Made by a program: the position numbers and the translations under genes. A stretch of 64,000 bases of DNA from an uncultured Aquimarina sp. (lineage in GTDB: Bacteria > Bacteroidota > Bacteroidia > Flavobacteriales > Flavobacteriaceae). The DNA is taken from contig CANLOW010000006.1 of the NCBI GenBank assembly GCA_947493035.1, forward strand, positions 1 to 64,000. Reading direction: 5' to 3'. The notes beneath the pieces are model-generated. The model saw only the letters and a program-made list of their open reading frames with translations, was not told where the DNA came from and made no database searches. Of the stretch, positions 45,153 to 54,390 are shown piece by piece. Numbering within the stretch: the first letter of the stretch is position 1; each line of letters opens with the position of its first letter.

Positions 45153-46166
45153 TTAATTTTCATCGGCTTCCTTCATGAATTCTTCAACTTTGTCGACCAT
45201 ATTACTACTTCCACAAACAAAAGGAATGCGTTCATGAAGTTCTGTGGGTTTAATATCTAGAATACGTTGATAGCCATCAATAGCTTTTCCGCCAGCTTGC
45301 TCTACTATAAAAGCAATAGGATTGCATTCGTATAGAAGTCTTAGTTTTCCTTTAGGGGCTTTACTCGAACTTGGGTACATATAGATTCCTCCTTTTAAAA
45401 GGTTTCTGTGCATGTCATTCGCTAAAGAGCCTATGTATCTAGAGGTGTAAGGGCGATTGCCTTTTTCTTCTTGGCAATATTTAATGTAGTTTTTAATTCC
45501 TTGGGGAAATCGACGATAATGTCCTTCGTTTACAGAATATATAGTTCCGTCTTCTGGGATTTTAATGTCAGGATGCGATAAATAATATGTTCCTAGAGCT
45601 GGATTTAGAGTAAAACCATTCACTCCATTTCCTGTAGAATAAACTAAAATAGTCGAGGTTCCATAAACAATATATCCAGCAGCAACTTGTAAATTCCCTG
45701 GTTGAAGGAAGTCTTCCATAGTTACAGGAGTACCAACAGGTGTTACTCTTCGGTAAATAGAAAAAACAGTTCCTACGGAAGCATTTACGTCTATGTTTGA
45801 ACTTCCGTCTAGAGGATCCATTAATAAGATGTACTTGTTTTTATGATCTTTATTCTGTCCTTTAATGGTAATAAAACTATCGTTTTCTTCGGAAGCTATT
45901 CCGCATACAATTTCTCTGTTTACTAAAGAATTTATAAAAGTTTCATTAGCAAAAACATCTAGTTTTTGTTGGTTTTCCCCTTGGATGTTAACTTCACCAG
46001 CTGCGCCAGTAATGTCAACAAGACCTGCTTTGTTAACTTTATGACTTACTACTTTAGCAGCAAGTCTTATTGAATTAATTAATCTTGATAACTCTCCATT
46101 AGCATATGGGAAATCAGATTGATTTTCAATTATAAATTCTCCTAGAGTTCTGCTTTTTCGAGTCAT
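45153..46166 (-). CDS. fbp: Fructose-1,6-bisphosphatase class I
   Basis: The enzyme hydrolyses fructose-1,6-bisphosphate in gluconeogenesis. The 337-residue protein has the metal site [20 protein letters not shown] and the substrate site [31 protein letters not shown] provides further metal-binding acids. The length is normal. It is transcribed leftward from the fbp-purT divergent region of about 200 bp. Confidence 0.97.
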   Translation of the reverse strand: MTRKSRTLGEFIIENQSDFPYANGELSRLINSIRLAAKVVSHKVNKAGLVDITGAAGEVNIQGENQQKLDVFANETFINSLVNREIVCGIASEENDSFITIKGQNKDHKNKYILLMDPLDGSSNIDVNASVGTVFSIYRRVTPVGTPVTMEDFLQPGNLQVAAGYIVYGTSTILVYSTGNGVNGFTLNPALGTYYLSHPDIKIPEDGTIYSVNEGHYRRFPQGIKNYIKYCQEEKGNRPYTSRYIGSLANDMHRNLLKGGIYMYPSSSKAPKGKLRLLYECNPIAFIVEQAGGKAIDGYQRILDIKPTELHERIPFVCGSSNMVDKVEEFMKEADEN

Positions 46167-46347
46167 GTTGTAAAGTGATAATAATTACTACAAAATAGAT
46201 GTTTCAAACGATTTAGGTGTGCATAAATCGTAAAAAATATAAATTATTTGTTTTTGTTAAATAGAGAGGTGGTTTGAAAAAAACACATTTATGATAAATG
46301 GTTAATAAGAAAAATAGACTCGAAGTTTAATTGGAGGAATCATTAAT

Positions 46348-46355
46348 TATTTTTG
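46348..46355 (+). promoter_or_regulatory. -7 promoter element of purT
   Basis: TATTTTTG matches the TAnnTTTG consensus exactly, 18 nt before the ATG at 46374. It supports that start over the TTG at 46353, which overlaps the element. Confidence 0.6.
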
Positions 46356-46373
46356 TGGTCTAAATCTTTTGTT

Positions 46374-47537
46374 ATGGCTAAAATACTGTTATTAGGATCA
46401 GGTGAATTAGGTAAAGAATTTGTGATTGCAGCGCAACGAATAGGGCAGCATGTTATTGCTGTTGATAGTTATGAAAAAGCCCCAGCGATGCAAGTGGCTC
46501 ATGATTTTGAAGTGATTAATATGCTAGATGGAGAAGCTCTTGATGCAGTAGTAGAAAAGCATAAGCCAGATTTTATTGTTCCTGAAATAGAAGCCATTCG
46601 TACCGAACGATTTTATGCTTATGAAGAACAAGGATACAATGTCGTGCCTTCTGCTAAAGCAGCGAATTATACCATGAATCGAAAAGCGATTCGTGATCTT
46701 GCAGCAAAAGATTTAGGATTAAAAACAGCAGACTATCGTTATGCAACTTCGGTAGAGGAATTAGAAAAGGCAGTAAATGAAGTTGGTATACCATGTGTGG
46801 TAAAGCCGTTGATGTCTTCTAGTGGGAAAGGGCAGAGTACCATAAAGAGTGAAGCAGATATCGAAAAAGCATGGAATTATTCTCAAGAAGGTTCACGAGG
46901 AGATGTTGCAGAAGTAATCGTAGAAGCTTTTGTGAATTTTAATTATGAAATTACATTATTAACAGTTACTCAAAATAATGGAGAGACTCTTTTTTGTCCA
47001 CCCATTGGACATGTGCAAGAAGGAGGAGATTATCAACAAAGCTGGCAACCTATGCCAATGCAGGCTGCACATTTAGAAGAAGCGCAGCAAATGGCAGCTA
47101 AAGTAACAGAAGCCTTGACGGGATCTGGTATTTGGGGAGTAGAGTTTTTTATAGGAGATGATGGTGTTTATTTTTCTGAATTATCGCCAAGACCACATGA
47201 TACAGGAATGGTAACGTTGGCAAATACTCAAAATTTAAATGAATTCGAATTACATCTCCGAGCGATTTTAGGTCTACCTATTGGAGAAATTACACAAGAA
47301 CGTATAGGTGCTTCGGCAGTTGTTTTGGCTAAAGGGAATTCTCAAAACCCTGAAGTAATAGGTGCGGAAATGGTTTCAGGGGAAGTAAATACCGATTTTA
47401 GAATCTTTGGTAAACCTTCAAGTCGACCAAATCGAAGAATGGCAGTTGTGGTGTGCTACGATGAAAAAGGAGGAGATGTAGAAAAAGTAACACAGAAAAC
47501 AAAAGGCTTAGCAGCTAAAATGTCTGTTAAGTTATAA
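46374..47537 (+). CDS. purT: Formate-dependent phosphoribosylglycinamide formyltransferase
   Basis: PurT formylates GAR with formate and ATP in purine synthesis. The protein has 387 residues from the ATG at 46374 ([16 protein letters not shown]), 21 nt inside the longest frame because the earlier TTG lies within the promoter box. ATP-grasp features include [36 protein letters not shown] and DTGMVTL. The C-terminal domain is normal. It stands alone, with a hairpin behind it and the arginine leader further downstream. Confidence 0.96.
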   Translation: MAKILLLGSGELGKEFVIAAQRIGQHVIAVDSYEKAPAMQVAHDFEVINMLDGEALDAVVEKHKPDFIVPEIEAIRTERFYAYEEQGYNVVPSAKAANYTMNRKAIRDLAAKDLGLKTADYRYATSVEELEKAVNEVGIPCVVKPLMSSSGKGQSTIKSEADIEKAWNYSQEGSRGDVAEVIVEAFVNFNYEITLLTVTQNNGETLFCPPIGHVQEGGDYQQSWQPMPMQAAHLEEAQQMAAKVTEALTGSGIWGVEFFIGDDGVYFSELSPRPHDTGMVTLANTQNLNEFELHLRAILGLPIGEITQERIGASAVVLAKGNSQNPEVIGAEMVSGEVNTDFRIFGKPSSRPNRRMAVVVCYDEKGGDVEKVTQKTKGLAAKMSVKL

Positions 47538-47562
47538 CGACTTTAGCTTGAATTCGTGTTTA

Positions 47563-47595
47563 TACAGGTGTGTTTATATGTATGATACACCTGTA
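47563..47595 (+). terminator. Hairpin after purT
   Basis: The 9-bp arms tacaggtgt/acacctgta lie 25 nt after the purT stop. The following sequence is AT-rich without a clear T run, so it is a weak terminator candidate. Confidence 0.45.
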
Positions 47596-47731
47596 ATTAT
47601 TATAAAAAAAAACATTAATCAAGTTTAAGGATGTTAGATTTTGGTTCAGTTCTTCTTGGTGATAAGGTGATTTTTAAATCATTTAATGAAAAAACTAACA
47701 CCTGTATAACCCATAACTAACAACTAATTAC

Positions 47732-47739
47732 TATTTTTG
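47732..47739 (+). promoter_or_regulatory. -7 promoter element of the arginine leader
   Basis: TATTTTTG matches TAnnTTTG exactly. Transcription would start near 47744, at the first base-paired element of the leader RNA and about 280 nt before the first structural gene. Confidence 0.65.
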
Positions 47740-47796
47740 CGCTCTAAATATTAACGAAAGGGGCTTCGGCCGACGATTTAGAGTTAATAATTACGT

Positions 47797-47901
47797 ATGG
47801 AAACTTCGGTGAAAACAGGAAACCACATATCAATTATCTCTTCAGCTTTAGCAATTTCTGCTAAAGGTATCGCTGTGCGTTTTCCAGTTCGACGCCCCTA
47901 G
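47797..47901 (+). CDS. 34-residue leader peptide with Arg-rich end
   Basis: An ATG at 47797 opens METSVKTGNHISII and ends GIAVRFPVRRP before TAG at 47899-47901. Three of the last seven residues are Arg, encoded CGT, CGA and CGC. It lies wholly inside the structured leader, upstream of the arginine genes. Its codons 32-33 and stop pair with the 5' leader, so ribosome stalling on Arg codons would change the RNA fold. I infer a sensing role and not a functional protein. Confidence 0.65.
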   Translation: METSVKTGNHISIISSALAISAKGIAVRFPVRRP

Positions 47902-47918
47902 TGGGTGTTTATCTTTGA

Positions 47919-47934
47919 GAAAGCAATCGCTTTC
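47919..47934 (+). terminator. Candidate attenuator hairpin
   Basis: The 6-bp stem gaaagc/gctttc with an aatc loop is followed by atcattttcg. It sits 17 nt after the leader ORF stop and 90 nt before the acyltransferase gene. It is weak alone but is nested inside the long-range pairing. Confidence 0.4.
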
Positions 47935-48024
47935 ATCATTTTCGTTAATTATATTTTGTAGTAAAAAATATCAATACAAGTTTGTGTTGAGCTTTTAGGG
48001 TGTTAATTATTAGTGCTCTTAATA

Positions 48025-48588
48025 ATGATGATATTGGAGAAGGATATTAAAAGTATTATAACAAAAGCAGAAACGTATTGTGAAGAACAAGGTTTGACGC
48101 TTCAGTTAGTCTATGAATTACCAGAATCTGTATTAGATACAATTTCTGAAAGATCAAAGGCGCAATCTTTAATGTATTTTACAAGTAAAGAAATGCTTAA
48201 AGATCGTTTAGAAAATGGTTGTTATCTATTGAAAAAAGGTGATGAAGTAGTAGGGCATATTTTTGCACATAAACACATGGTCAATGAACATGCAGTTTAT
48301 GAGAGAGCTTCGTTATGGGTGAAGGCAACGTATCGTAACTTTAATCTAGGGTTATTGTTAATGTACAATTTGACCGAGTTGTATAAAAGTGATTTTGTAA
48401 TATCAATTGCAAGAGCCACTATTGTACATCATAATAATGAGTTGTTGGGGATGAAGTTTGTAACCTTATCTCAAATGTCAAAAGTATTAGTCGATACCTT
48501 AGAGGAAATAGGGAAGTTAAGAGATGAAGATCATTATAAGTATTATGTAAATCCTTATTTTGAATCACATATTAGAGAGTTAAAATAG
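48025..48588 (+). CDS. GNAT-family acyltransferase at head of arginine operon
   Basis: The protein has about 187 residues from the ATG at 48025 (a second ATG follows directly). GNAT features are weak but visible: LLKKGDEVVGHIFAHKHMV as the central strands and ASLWVKATYRNFNLGLLLMY as the acetyl-CoA helix region. IARATIVHHNNELLGMKFVT forms the C-terminal part. Its position before argG suggests it makes the N-acylglutamate that starts arginine synthesis, replacing ArgA/ArgJ. The acyl donor is unknown and could be acetyl- or succinyl-CoA. The product should be cytosolic. Confidence 0.75.
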   Translation: MMILEKDIKSIITKAETYCEEQGLTLQLVYELPESVLDTISERSKAQSLMYFTSKEMLKDRLENGCYLLKKGDEVVGHIFAHKHMVNEHAVYERASLWVKATYRNFNLGLLLMYNLTELYKSDFVISIARATIVHHNNELLGMKFVTLSQMSKVLVDTLEEIGKLRDEDHYKYYVNPYFESHIRELK

Positions 48589-48600
48589 ATCGCTTCGCTG

Positions 48601-48672
48601 TTAGAAGTTAGATTTTAGATATTAGAAATAATTAAAATAAGCTGATAGCTGATAGCCGATAGCTGACAGCCT
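48601..48672 (+). repeat. Iterated short words upstream of argG
   Basis: TTAGA-type words (48601-48627) are followed by repeated agctgatagc-like units (48640-48672), which are self-complementary. The spacer contains no gene. Confidence 0.6.
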
Positions 48673-48687
48673 CAGCGTAGCTGAAAG

Positions 48688-49878
48688 ATGGAAAAAGTAG
48701 TAGTTGCTTATAGTGGTGGTTTAGATACTACCTATTGCGTAAAGTATTTGATGCATGAAAAAAACATGGAAGTTCATACCGTGTTAGTAAACACAGGTGG
48801 ATTTTCAGAAGAAGAATTGAAAGAAACGGAAGAGCGTGCTTATGCAATCGGAAGTAAATCTCATGCAAATCTTACGATTTTAGATAAATTTTACCAAAAA
48901 GCAGTAAAGTATTTAATTTATGGGAATGTGTTAAAGAACAACACATATCCATTATCTGTAAGTGCAGAACGTATTTTTCAAGCTATTGAAGTTATAGAAT
49001 ATGCAAAATCTGTAGGAGCAAAATACATTGCACATGGTAGTACAGGTGCAGGAAATGATCAAATTCGTTTCGATGCTATTTTTCAAACATTAGCACCAGA
49101 AATAGAAATTATTACTCCAATTCGCGACTTAAGTTTAACGCGTCAAGAAGAGGTAGAATATTTAGAAAAATACGGAGTACATTATTCTTGGGAGAAAGCA
49201 CAATATTCTATTAATAAGGGTATTTGGGGAACAAGTGTTGGAGGAAAAGAAACATTAACATCTAATGAAGCTTTACCTAGTGAAGCGTACCCAAGTCAAT
49301 TACAACGAGAAGATGCTGAAAAAGTAATCTTAAATTTCGAAAAAGGAGAGCTTGTTGGGTTGAATGGAGAGAAAGATTCGCCAGTTAAGAATATTCAGAA
49401 GTTAGAAGAATTGGCTAGTCAGTTCGCTATTGGGCGTGATATTCATGTGGGAGATACGATTATCGGTATAAAAGGTCGTGTTGGTTTTGAAGCAGCAGCT
49501 CCGATGGTGATCATAAAAGCGCACCATTTATTAGAGAAGCATACACAAACGAAATGGCAACAATATTGGGGAGATCAGTTAGCAAACTGGTACGGAATGT
49601 TGTTACATGAAGGAAATTATTTAGATCCAGTAATGAGGGATGTAGAAGCTTTTATGGAAAGCTCTCAGGGCTCGGTAACAGGAAATGTAATTGTAGAGTT
49701 GAAGCCATATAACTTTAGCTTAGTTGGAATCGAATCTGAATTTGATTTAATGAAATCAGACTTCGGACAGTACGGAGAAGTAAATAACGGATGGTCAGCT
49801 GAAGAAGCAAAAGGATTCATTAAAATATATGGTAATGCAAATAAGATTTACCATAATGTGAATAAAACTTTCGAATAA
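48688..49878 (+). CDS. argG: Argininosuccinate synthase
   Basis: ArgG joins citrulline and aspartate using ATP. The 396-residue protein has the PP-loop VVAYSGGLDTTYCVKYL at the start, AHGSTGAGNDQIRFDAIFQ, and ISINKGIWGTSVGG-like text (YSINKGIWGTSVGGKETLTS). The length and motifs are normal for the bacterial enzyme. It is the second gene of the operon. A 90-bp repeat-filled spacer precedes argC. Confidence 0.97.
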   Translation: MEKVVVAYSGGLDTTYCVKYLMHEKNMEVHTVLVNTGGFSEEELKETEERAYAIGSKSHANLTILDKFYQKAVKYLIYGNVLKNNTYPLSVSAERIFQAIEVIEYAKSVGAKYIAHGSTGAGNDQIRFDAIFQTLAPEIEIITPIRDLSLTRQEEVEYLEKYGVHYSWEKAQYSINKGIWGTSVGGKETLTSNEALPSEAYPSQLQREDAEKVILNFEKGELVGLNGEKDSPVKNIQKLEELASQFAIGRDIHVGDTIIGIKGRVGFEAAAPMVIIKAHHLLEKHTQTKWQQYWGDQLANWYGMLLHEGNYLDPVMRDVEAFMESSQGSVTGNVIVELKPYNFSLVGIESEFDLMKSDFGQYGEVNNGWSAEEAKGFIKIYGNANKIYHNVNKTFE

Positions 49879-49880
49879 AT

Positions 49881-49963
49881 AGTACTGAGTAAAGAGTACA
49901 CAGTACAAAGATTTGTTATTGTAGCATTGAAGTCTTTGTACTCTTTACTTTGTACTTTGTACT
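49881..49963 (+). repeat. Imperfect inverted repeat of TTTGTACT words between argG and argC
   Basis: The left block 49881-49912 (agtactgagtaaagagtac and more) and the right block 49933-49963 (tctttgtactctttac and more) are made of the same word on opposite strands. They can form a stem of about 30 bp with mismatches. Confidence 0.7.
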
Positions 49964-49969
49964 ATTGTT

Positions 49970-50953
49970 ATGAAGAAATTAAAAATAGGAATCGTAGGAG
50001 GTTCGGGATATACGGCAGGAGAATTATTAAGATTATTAATTCATCACCCGAATACAGAAATTGATTTTGTATTTAGTACTACTAATGCAGGAAAGCCACT
50101 ACATGTAGCACACGCGGATTTAATAGGTGAATCTGATGTGCTATTTACTGATACGGTGAATCCAGGTGTAGACGTATTGTTTTTATGTTTAGGTCATGGG
50201 CGTTCTAGGACTTTCTTAGAAGCCAATACTTTTTCGGAAGCAACGAAAGTGATTGATTTAGGAAACGATTTTCGTTTGTTAGCCGATAAGGAATTTCAAG
50301 GAAGAGATTTCGTATATGGATTGCCCGAATTGAATAAATCGGATATTGTTAAGGCAAAGAATATTGCAAATCCAGGATGTTTTGCAACAGCAATTCAGCA
50401 TGCCTTATTACCATTGGCAGGAGCAGGAAAGATAAACGATGCAGTACATGTAAATGCAACTACGGGAAGTACAGGGGCTGGAGTTTCTCCATCACCTACA
50501 ACGCACTTTAGTTGGAGAGATAATAATTTTTCAAGTTATAAGGTGTTTACTCATCAGCATTTAGGGGAAATCAACCAGAGTGCAAAGCAGTTGCAGTCAA
50601 ATCACGATCAGCCAGTTTTCTTTATTCCTAATAGAGGTAACTTTAGCCGTGGTATTTACGCAACAGCATATACTAAGTTTGATGGAACTGTGGAACAAGC
50701 AGTAAAATTATACGAAGATTTTTATAAGGATGCTACGTTTGTGGTAATTTCGAACACTCCAATAGCATTGAAGCAAGTAGTAAATACAAATAAATGTATC
50801 CTACATGTAGATGTTAAGGATGGAATGATTCTAGTAACTTCTGTTATTGACAACTTAATAAAAGGAGCATCAGGACAAGCGATTCACAATATGAATTTAA
50901 TGTTCGGGTTAGATGAGAAAACAGGATTAGAGCTTAAAAGCAGTGGCTTTTAA
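49970..50953 (+). CDS. argC: N-acyl-gamma-glutamyl-phosphate reductase
   Basis: ArgC reduces acylglutamyl phosphate to the semialdehyde. The 327-residue protein has the NADP motif GIVGGSGYTAGELLRLL and the active-site IANPGCFATAIQHAL with the catalytic cysteine. HATHLGEI-type text is present as FTHQHLGEINQS. Strong family match and normal length. It uses the product of ArgB, which is encoded about 11 kb further on. Confidence 0.97.
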   Translation: MKKLKIGIVGGSGYTAGELLRLLIHHPNTEIDFVFSTTNAGKPLHVAHADLIGESDVLFTDTVNPGVDVLFLCLGHGRSRTFLEANTFSEATKVIDLGNDFRLLADKEFQGRDFVYGLPELNKSDIVKAKNIANPGCFATAIQHALLPLAGAGKINDAVHVNATTGSTGAGVSPSPTTHFSWRDNNFSSYKVFTHQHLGEINQSAKQLQSNHDQPVFFIPNRGNFSRGIYATAYTKFDGTVEQAVKLYEDFYKDATFVVISNTPIALKQVVNTNKCILHVDVKDGMILVTSVIDNLIKGASGQAIHNMNLMFGLDEKTGLELKSSGF

Positions 50954-51080
50954 GTAGTAAAAAGTACTTAGTACAGAGTATTAAGACTTTATTTATTAAT
51001 AATTTTTTAGTATTTCTTAATGCTAATAAAAGCGCATAGTGATTAAGTCTTTGTACTTAATGCTTTGTACTTAATACTAT
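50954..51080 (+). repeat. Imperfect inverted repeat of TTTGTACT words between argC and argD
   Basis: The left block 50954-50990 (aaaagtacttagtacagag) and the right block 51044-51080 (aagtctttgtacttaatgc) use the same words as the argG-argC spacer. No gene lies between them. Confidence 0.65.
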
Positions 51081-51088
51081 AAAAAGAA

Positions 51089-52225
51089 ATGAAACTATTC
51101 GACGTATATCCATTGTATAATGTGGAGCCAGTTAAGGCAGAAGATTGTACTGTTTGGGATGAGGAAGGCAAAGAATATTTAGACTTGTATGGAGGGCATG
51201 CCGTAATTTCTATTGGTCATTCACACCCTCATTATGTTCATAAATTAAAGTCACAATTAGATAATATAGGTTTCTATAGTAATGCTGTTCAAAATTCGTT
51301 GCAGAAGGAATTGGCAGATAAATTAGGAGCACTTTCCGGATGTGATGAATATGAATTGTTCTTATGTAGTTCAGGAGCAGAAGCAAATGAAAATGCATTG
51401 AAGCTAGCTTCTTTTCATAATGGAAAGCAGAGAGTAATTGCGTTTCAAAACGGGTTTCACGGACGTACTTCTGCGGCAGTAGCAGCAACAGATAATAAGG
51501 CAATTATTGCTCCAATCAATGCACAGCAAGAAGTAATTATTTTACCTATGGGTGATTTAGATCTTGTAGAGGCTGAATTGAAAAAAGGAGATGTTTGTGC
51601 GGTGATCATTGAGCCAATACAAGGAGTAGGAGGGTTAGATGAAGCCGAAACTGCATTTTTTCAAGGACTAGAAAAGCTTACCAAAGAGAATGATACTTGC
51701 CTAATATTAGATGAGGTGCAGTCTGGTTTTGGAAGAACTGGGAAATTCTTTGGATTTCAGCATCATGGAATACAGCCAGATATTATCTCTATGGCAAAAG
51801 GTATGGGGAATGGATTTCCCATAGGAGGAATTTTAATTGCTCCACATATCGAATCTAAATATGGTTTGTTAGGAACTACTTTTGGAGGAAATCATTTAGC
51901 TTGTGCTGCGTGTATTGCAGTGTTAGATGTATTAGAGAAAGAATCTTTAATAGGAAAGGCAGCTATTACAGGTGAGTACTTCATGGAAAAAGCAAGTGAA
52001 ATACCTGGAGTAGTTCGGTTAAAAGGGAGAGGTTTGATGTTAGGAATCGAATTTGGAGAGCCTGTTGGAGAGATGCGAAAGCAATTGATCTATGACAAGA
52101 AAATGTTTACGGGCGGAGCGAAGAATAAAAACCTATTACGTATTTTACCTCCATTGACTATTCAGACAGATCAGATAGATGCATTTATTGAAGCGGTAAA
52201 AGAAGTAGTTACTGAGGAAGTCTAA
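51089..52225 (+). CDS. argD: Acylornithine aminotransferase
   Basis: ArgD transaminates the acylglutamate semialdehyde to acylornithine. The 378-residue PLP enzyme of the class III family has FLCSSGAEANENALKLA, FHGRTSAAVAATDN, LILDEVQSGFGRTG and the PLP lysine in DIISMAKGMGNGFPIGG. Length is normal for the short Bacteroidota form. It follows argC and precedes proA by about 90 nt, filled with CAACTAA-type words. Confidence 0.95.
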   Translation: MKLFDVYPLYNVEPVKAEDCTVWDEEGKEYLDLYGGHAVISIGHSHPHYVHKLKSQLDNIGFYSNAVQNSLQKELADKLGALSGCDEYELFLCSSGAEANENALKLASFHNGKQRVIAFQNGFHGRTSAAVAATDNKAIIAPINAQQEVIILPMGDLDLVEAELKKGDVCAVIIEPIQGVGGLDEAETAFFQGLEKLTKENDTCLILDEVQSGFGRTGKFFGFQHHGIQPDIISMAKGMGNGFPIGGILIAPHIESKYGLLGTTFGGNHLACAACIAVLDVLEKESLIGKAAITGEYFMEKASEIPGVVRLKGRGLMLGIEFGEPVGEMRKQLIYDKKMFTGGAKNKNLLRILPPLTIQTDQIDAFIEAVKEVVTEEV

Positions 52226-52276
52226 AAGTTTCATGGTGTGGTTTATGTTCTTTGGTTGTATAGATTAGGAAATCTA

Positions 52277-52309
52277 ACAACTAAAAACAGACAACTGACA
52301 ACTAAAAGA
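52277..52309 (+). repeat. CAACTAA/CAACTGA words between argD and proA
   Basis: The sequence is a run of caactaaa and caactgac units. The same words occur before argB (61571-61603) and before the arginine leader (47715-47728). Confidence 0.55.
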
Positions 52310-52314
52310 AATAT

Positions 52315-53505
52315 ATGATACTAAGTATAGAAAAAAGAAATGCAGTGTTGGAGACCATGATGGTATTGGTCAAAGATAATGCAAAGGCTATTTTAAAAGC
52401 TAATAAGATAGATATGGATAGTTACGATGGTGCCGATTTAGCCATGGGTGACCGTCTTAAAGTGAACGATGCTAAGATTGAGGGGATGGTAGAGTCTCTA
52501 CGTCAATTAGCAAGTTTAGAAGATCCGGTAGGGGTAGAACGTTTTAGTTTTAAACACGAAAATGGAATGCAAGTATATAATCGTACGGCCTCTTTTGGTA
52601 CGGTGATGATTATTTATGAATCTCGCCCTGATGTTACGATCGAAGCAGGAGGGATAGCATTCAAGTCTGGAAATAAGATTTTATTAAAAGGAGGTAAAGA
52701 AAGCTTGAATTCTAATCTTGCAATCGTCGATTTATGGCATAAAGCATTAGAAGCAAATAATGTGTCTTCTGATTGGGTAGAGTACTTAAATTATAACCGA
52801 ACAGAAACACAAGCATTTTTAAAAAATCCTACGCAGCGTATCGACTTAATTGTACCTCGCGGTGGCGAACGATTGATAGCTTTTGTAAAAGAGCATGCTC
52901 AGTGTCCTGTAATAGTGAGTGGTCGAGGGAATAATTTTGTCTATGTTCATTCTGAAGCAGATCAGGAAATGGCATTAGATATTATTGTAAACGCGAAAAC
53001 GGCAAAAATTTCGGCTTGTAATGCTGTGGATAAAGTGATAATTGATGAATTATTACCGAATAAGGAAGCTTTTGAAACTAAACTATTAGAACGCCTTCGA
53101 GAATCAAATGTAGAGATCCTTGGTGACGCAACGTTTGCTCAAGATAATAACGTTAGTGTAATACCAAATGATAAGATTTGGTATGAAGAATTTTTGGATT
53201 ATAAGATTGTAGTAGGGAATATATCAGGTACTGAAGCAGCAATCCAAAAGATCAATAAATATAGTGGTGGGCACTCAGCAACGATTACTACTAAAAACAA
53301 AGGAGAAGCTCAATTATTTATGGCGGCAGTAGATTGTGCGGCAGTATATCATAATGCTTCTACACGTTTTACGGATGGTTTTGAATTTGGATTAGGAGGA
53401 GAGCTTGCCATTGGAACAGATAAATTACACCAACGTGGTCCGATAGGATTGCAGCATTTGGTAACCAATAAATGGTATGTACATGGCGAAGGGCAAATCC
53501 GCTAA
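52315..53505 (+). CDS. proA: Glutamate-5-semialdehyde dehydrogenase
   Basis: ProA reduces glutamyl phosphate in proline synthesis. The 396-residue enzyme shows YESRPDVTIEAGGIAFKSGN and LIVPRGGERLIAFVKEHAQ. NAKTAKISACNAVDKVII carries the catalytic Cys, and SATITTKNKGEAQLFMAAVD and ASTRFTDGFEFGLGGELAI follow, all family marks. Its end overlaps proB by 23 to 29 nt. Its presence in the arginine operon links proline and arginine supply from glutamate. Confidence 0.96.
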   Translation: MILSIEKRNAVLETMMVLVKDNAKAILKANKIDMDSYDGADLAMGDRLKVNDAKIEGMVESLRQLASLEDPVGVERFSFKHENGMQVYNRTASFGTVMIIYESRPDVTIEAGGIAFKSGNKILLKGGKESLNSNLAIVDLWHKALEANNVSSDWVEYLNYNRTETQAFLKNPTQRIDLIVPRGGERLIAFVKEHAQCPVIVSGRGNNFVYVHSEADQEMALDIIVNAKTAKISACNAVDKVIIDELLPNKEAFETKLLERLRESNVEILGDATFAQDNNVSVIPNDKIWYEEFLDYKIVVGNISGTEAAIQKINKYSGGHSATITTKNKGEAQLFMAAVDCAAVYHNASTRFTDGFEFGLGGELAIGTDKLHQRGPIGLQHLVTNKWYVHGEGQIR

Positions 53506-54262
53506 AAAAAGGTTATTACTAAAATTAGGAAGCAATACCCTAACGCAAGAAACAGATGCAATCTCTAGAGAGAAATTAGCAGATGTAGCTTCGCAAGTAG
53601 CTCAATTAAAAGACGAGTTCGATTTTATTATCGTGAGTTCGGGGGCTGTTGCTGCGGCTAAGGAATTTGTAAAGCTACAAGATGTTGAAACTAATATTGT
53701 AGTTAAACAAGCGTTGGCAAGTATTGGGCAACCTTATTTAATGCGATTATTTCAAGAAGCATTTTCAAAAGAAGGTTTATTGACTTCTCAGTGTTTATTA
53801 TCCTATGCCGATTTTGAAAATAAGGATACACAGTTGAATATTTCTAATACGATTTCCGTATTATTAGATAATGGTTACATACCTATTATCAATGAGAATG
53901 ATACAGTTTCTACGGAGGAAATTAAATTTGGGGATAATGATAAACTAGCTGCTTTGACAGCAGCTTTACTTGAAGTTGATTTATGTGTGATAGCTACCAA
54001 TACTAATGGAATTTATACGAAGGCTTCTATGAAAGCAGGAAGTCCAGAGACTATCACAGAAGTAAATGATTTAGAAGGGTTGAAAGCTGAGATTTCTGAT
54101 GCTAAATCATCGCACGGAACAGGGGGGATGACTTCTAAAATACAAGCCGCAGAGATTTTACAACGAAACAAAATAGAATTGTGGATAGTGAATGGTTTGA
54201 TAAGAGATTTTTTAGTAAATACCATAAAAGGAATTCATGCTAAAACCGTAGTGCTGAATTAG
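53483..54262 (+). CDS. proB: Glutamate 5-kinase, short form without PUA domain
   Basis: ProB phosphorylates glutamate as the first step of proline synthesis. The protein has about 259 residues: KLGSNTLTQETDAI, IIVSSGAVAAAKEF, IINENDTVSTEEIKFGDNDK and HGTGGMTSKIQAAEI are the amino-acid kinase motifs. The C-terminal PUA domain of longer ProB enzymes is absent. The ATG at 53483 gives a typical start (MAKGKSAKKRLLLKLG); 53477 is possible. It overlaps proA and is the last gene before a strong terminator. Confidence 0.94.
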   Translation: MAKGKSAKKRLLLKLGSNTLTQETDAISREKLADVASQVAQLKDEFDFIIVSSGAVAAAKEFVKLQDVETNIVVKQALASIGQPYLMRLFQEAFSKEGLLTSQCLLSYADFENKDTQLNISNTISVLLDNGYIPIINENDTVSTEEIKFGDNDKLAALTAALLEVDLCVIATNTNGIYTKASMKAGSPETITEVNDLEGLKAEISDAKSSHGTGGMTSKIQAAEILQRNKIELWIVNGLIRDFLVNTIKGIHAKTVVLN

Positions 54263-54279
54263 AAATTTATAAAGTGATT

Positions 54280-54313
54280 AAAACCCCTAAAACTTTTTTG
54301 TTTTAGGGGTTTT
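54280..54313 (+). terminator. Strong terminator of the arg-pro operon
   Basis: A 14-bp perfect stem (aaaacccctaaaac and complement) with a 6-nt T loop is followed by tgttgttttta. It lies 18 nt after the proB stop and ends the first arginine transcript. Confidence 0.93.
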
Positions 54314-54390
54314 GTTGTTTTTAGTAGATATTTAAGGTGACACCTAGTTGCTTTGTTTTATATTTATTAGGAACTATTTTTTGAAAAATC

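Larger units (their letters stand above)
47742..47949 (+). ncRNA. Structured leader RNA of the arginine operon, candidate attenuator
   Basis: Several exact pairings are present. Local: ctctaaat (47742-47749) with atttagag (47776-47783), enclosing a GGC-UUCG-GCC tetraloop hairpin (47762-47771). Long range: attaacgaaa (47750-47759) with tttcgttaat (47940-47949), and ggggcttcg (47760-47768) with cgacgcccc (47890-47898), one mismatch. The local and long-range sets cannot form together. The long-range 3' strand covers the last Arg codons and the stop of the leader ORF. Hairpins also lie at 47846-47866 (8-bp stem) and 47919-47934. This is the layout expected for translation-controlled attenuation. 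I know of no named RNA family that it matches. Confidence 0.65.

Noticed and set aside
47542..47720. Possible ArgR-type operators before the arginine leader
   Set aside because: No pair of ARG-box-like palindromes is visible, and no argR gene is in the window; the leader structures are a better explanation.
47881..47905. T-arm-like sequence gttcgacgcccct suggesting a tRNA or tmRNA end
   Set aside because: No acceptor, anticodon or D-arm can be built around it, and the tmRNA tag frame is absent. The bases are better explained by the leader ORF and the long-range pairing.
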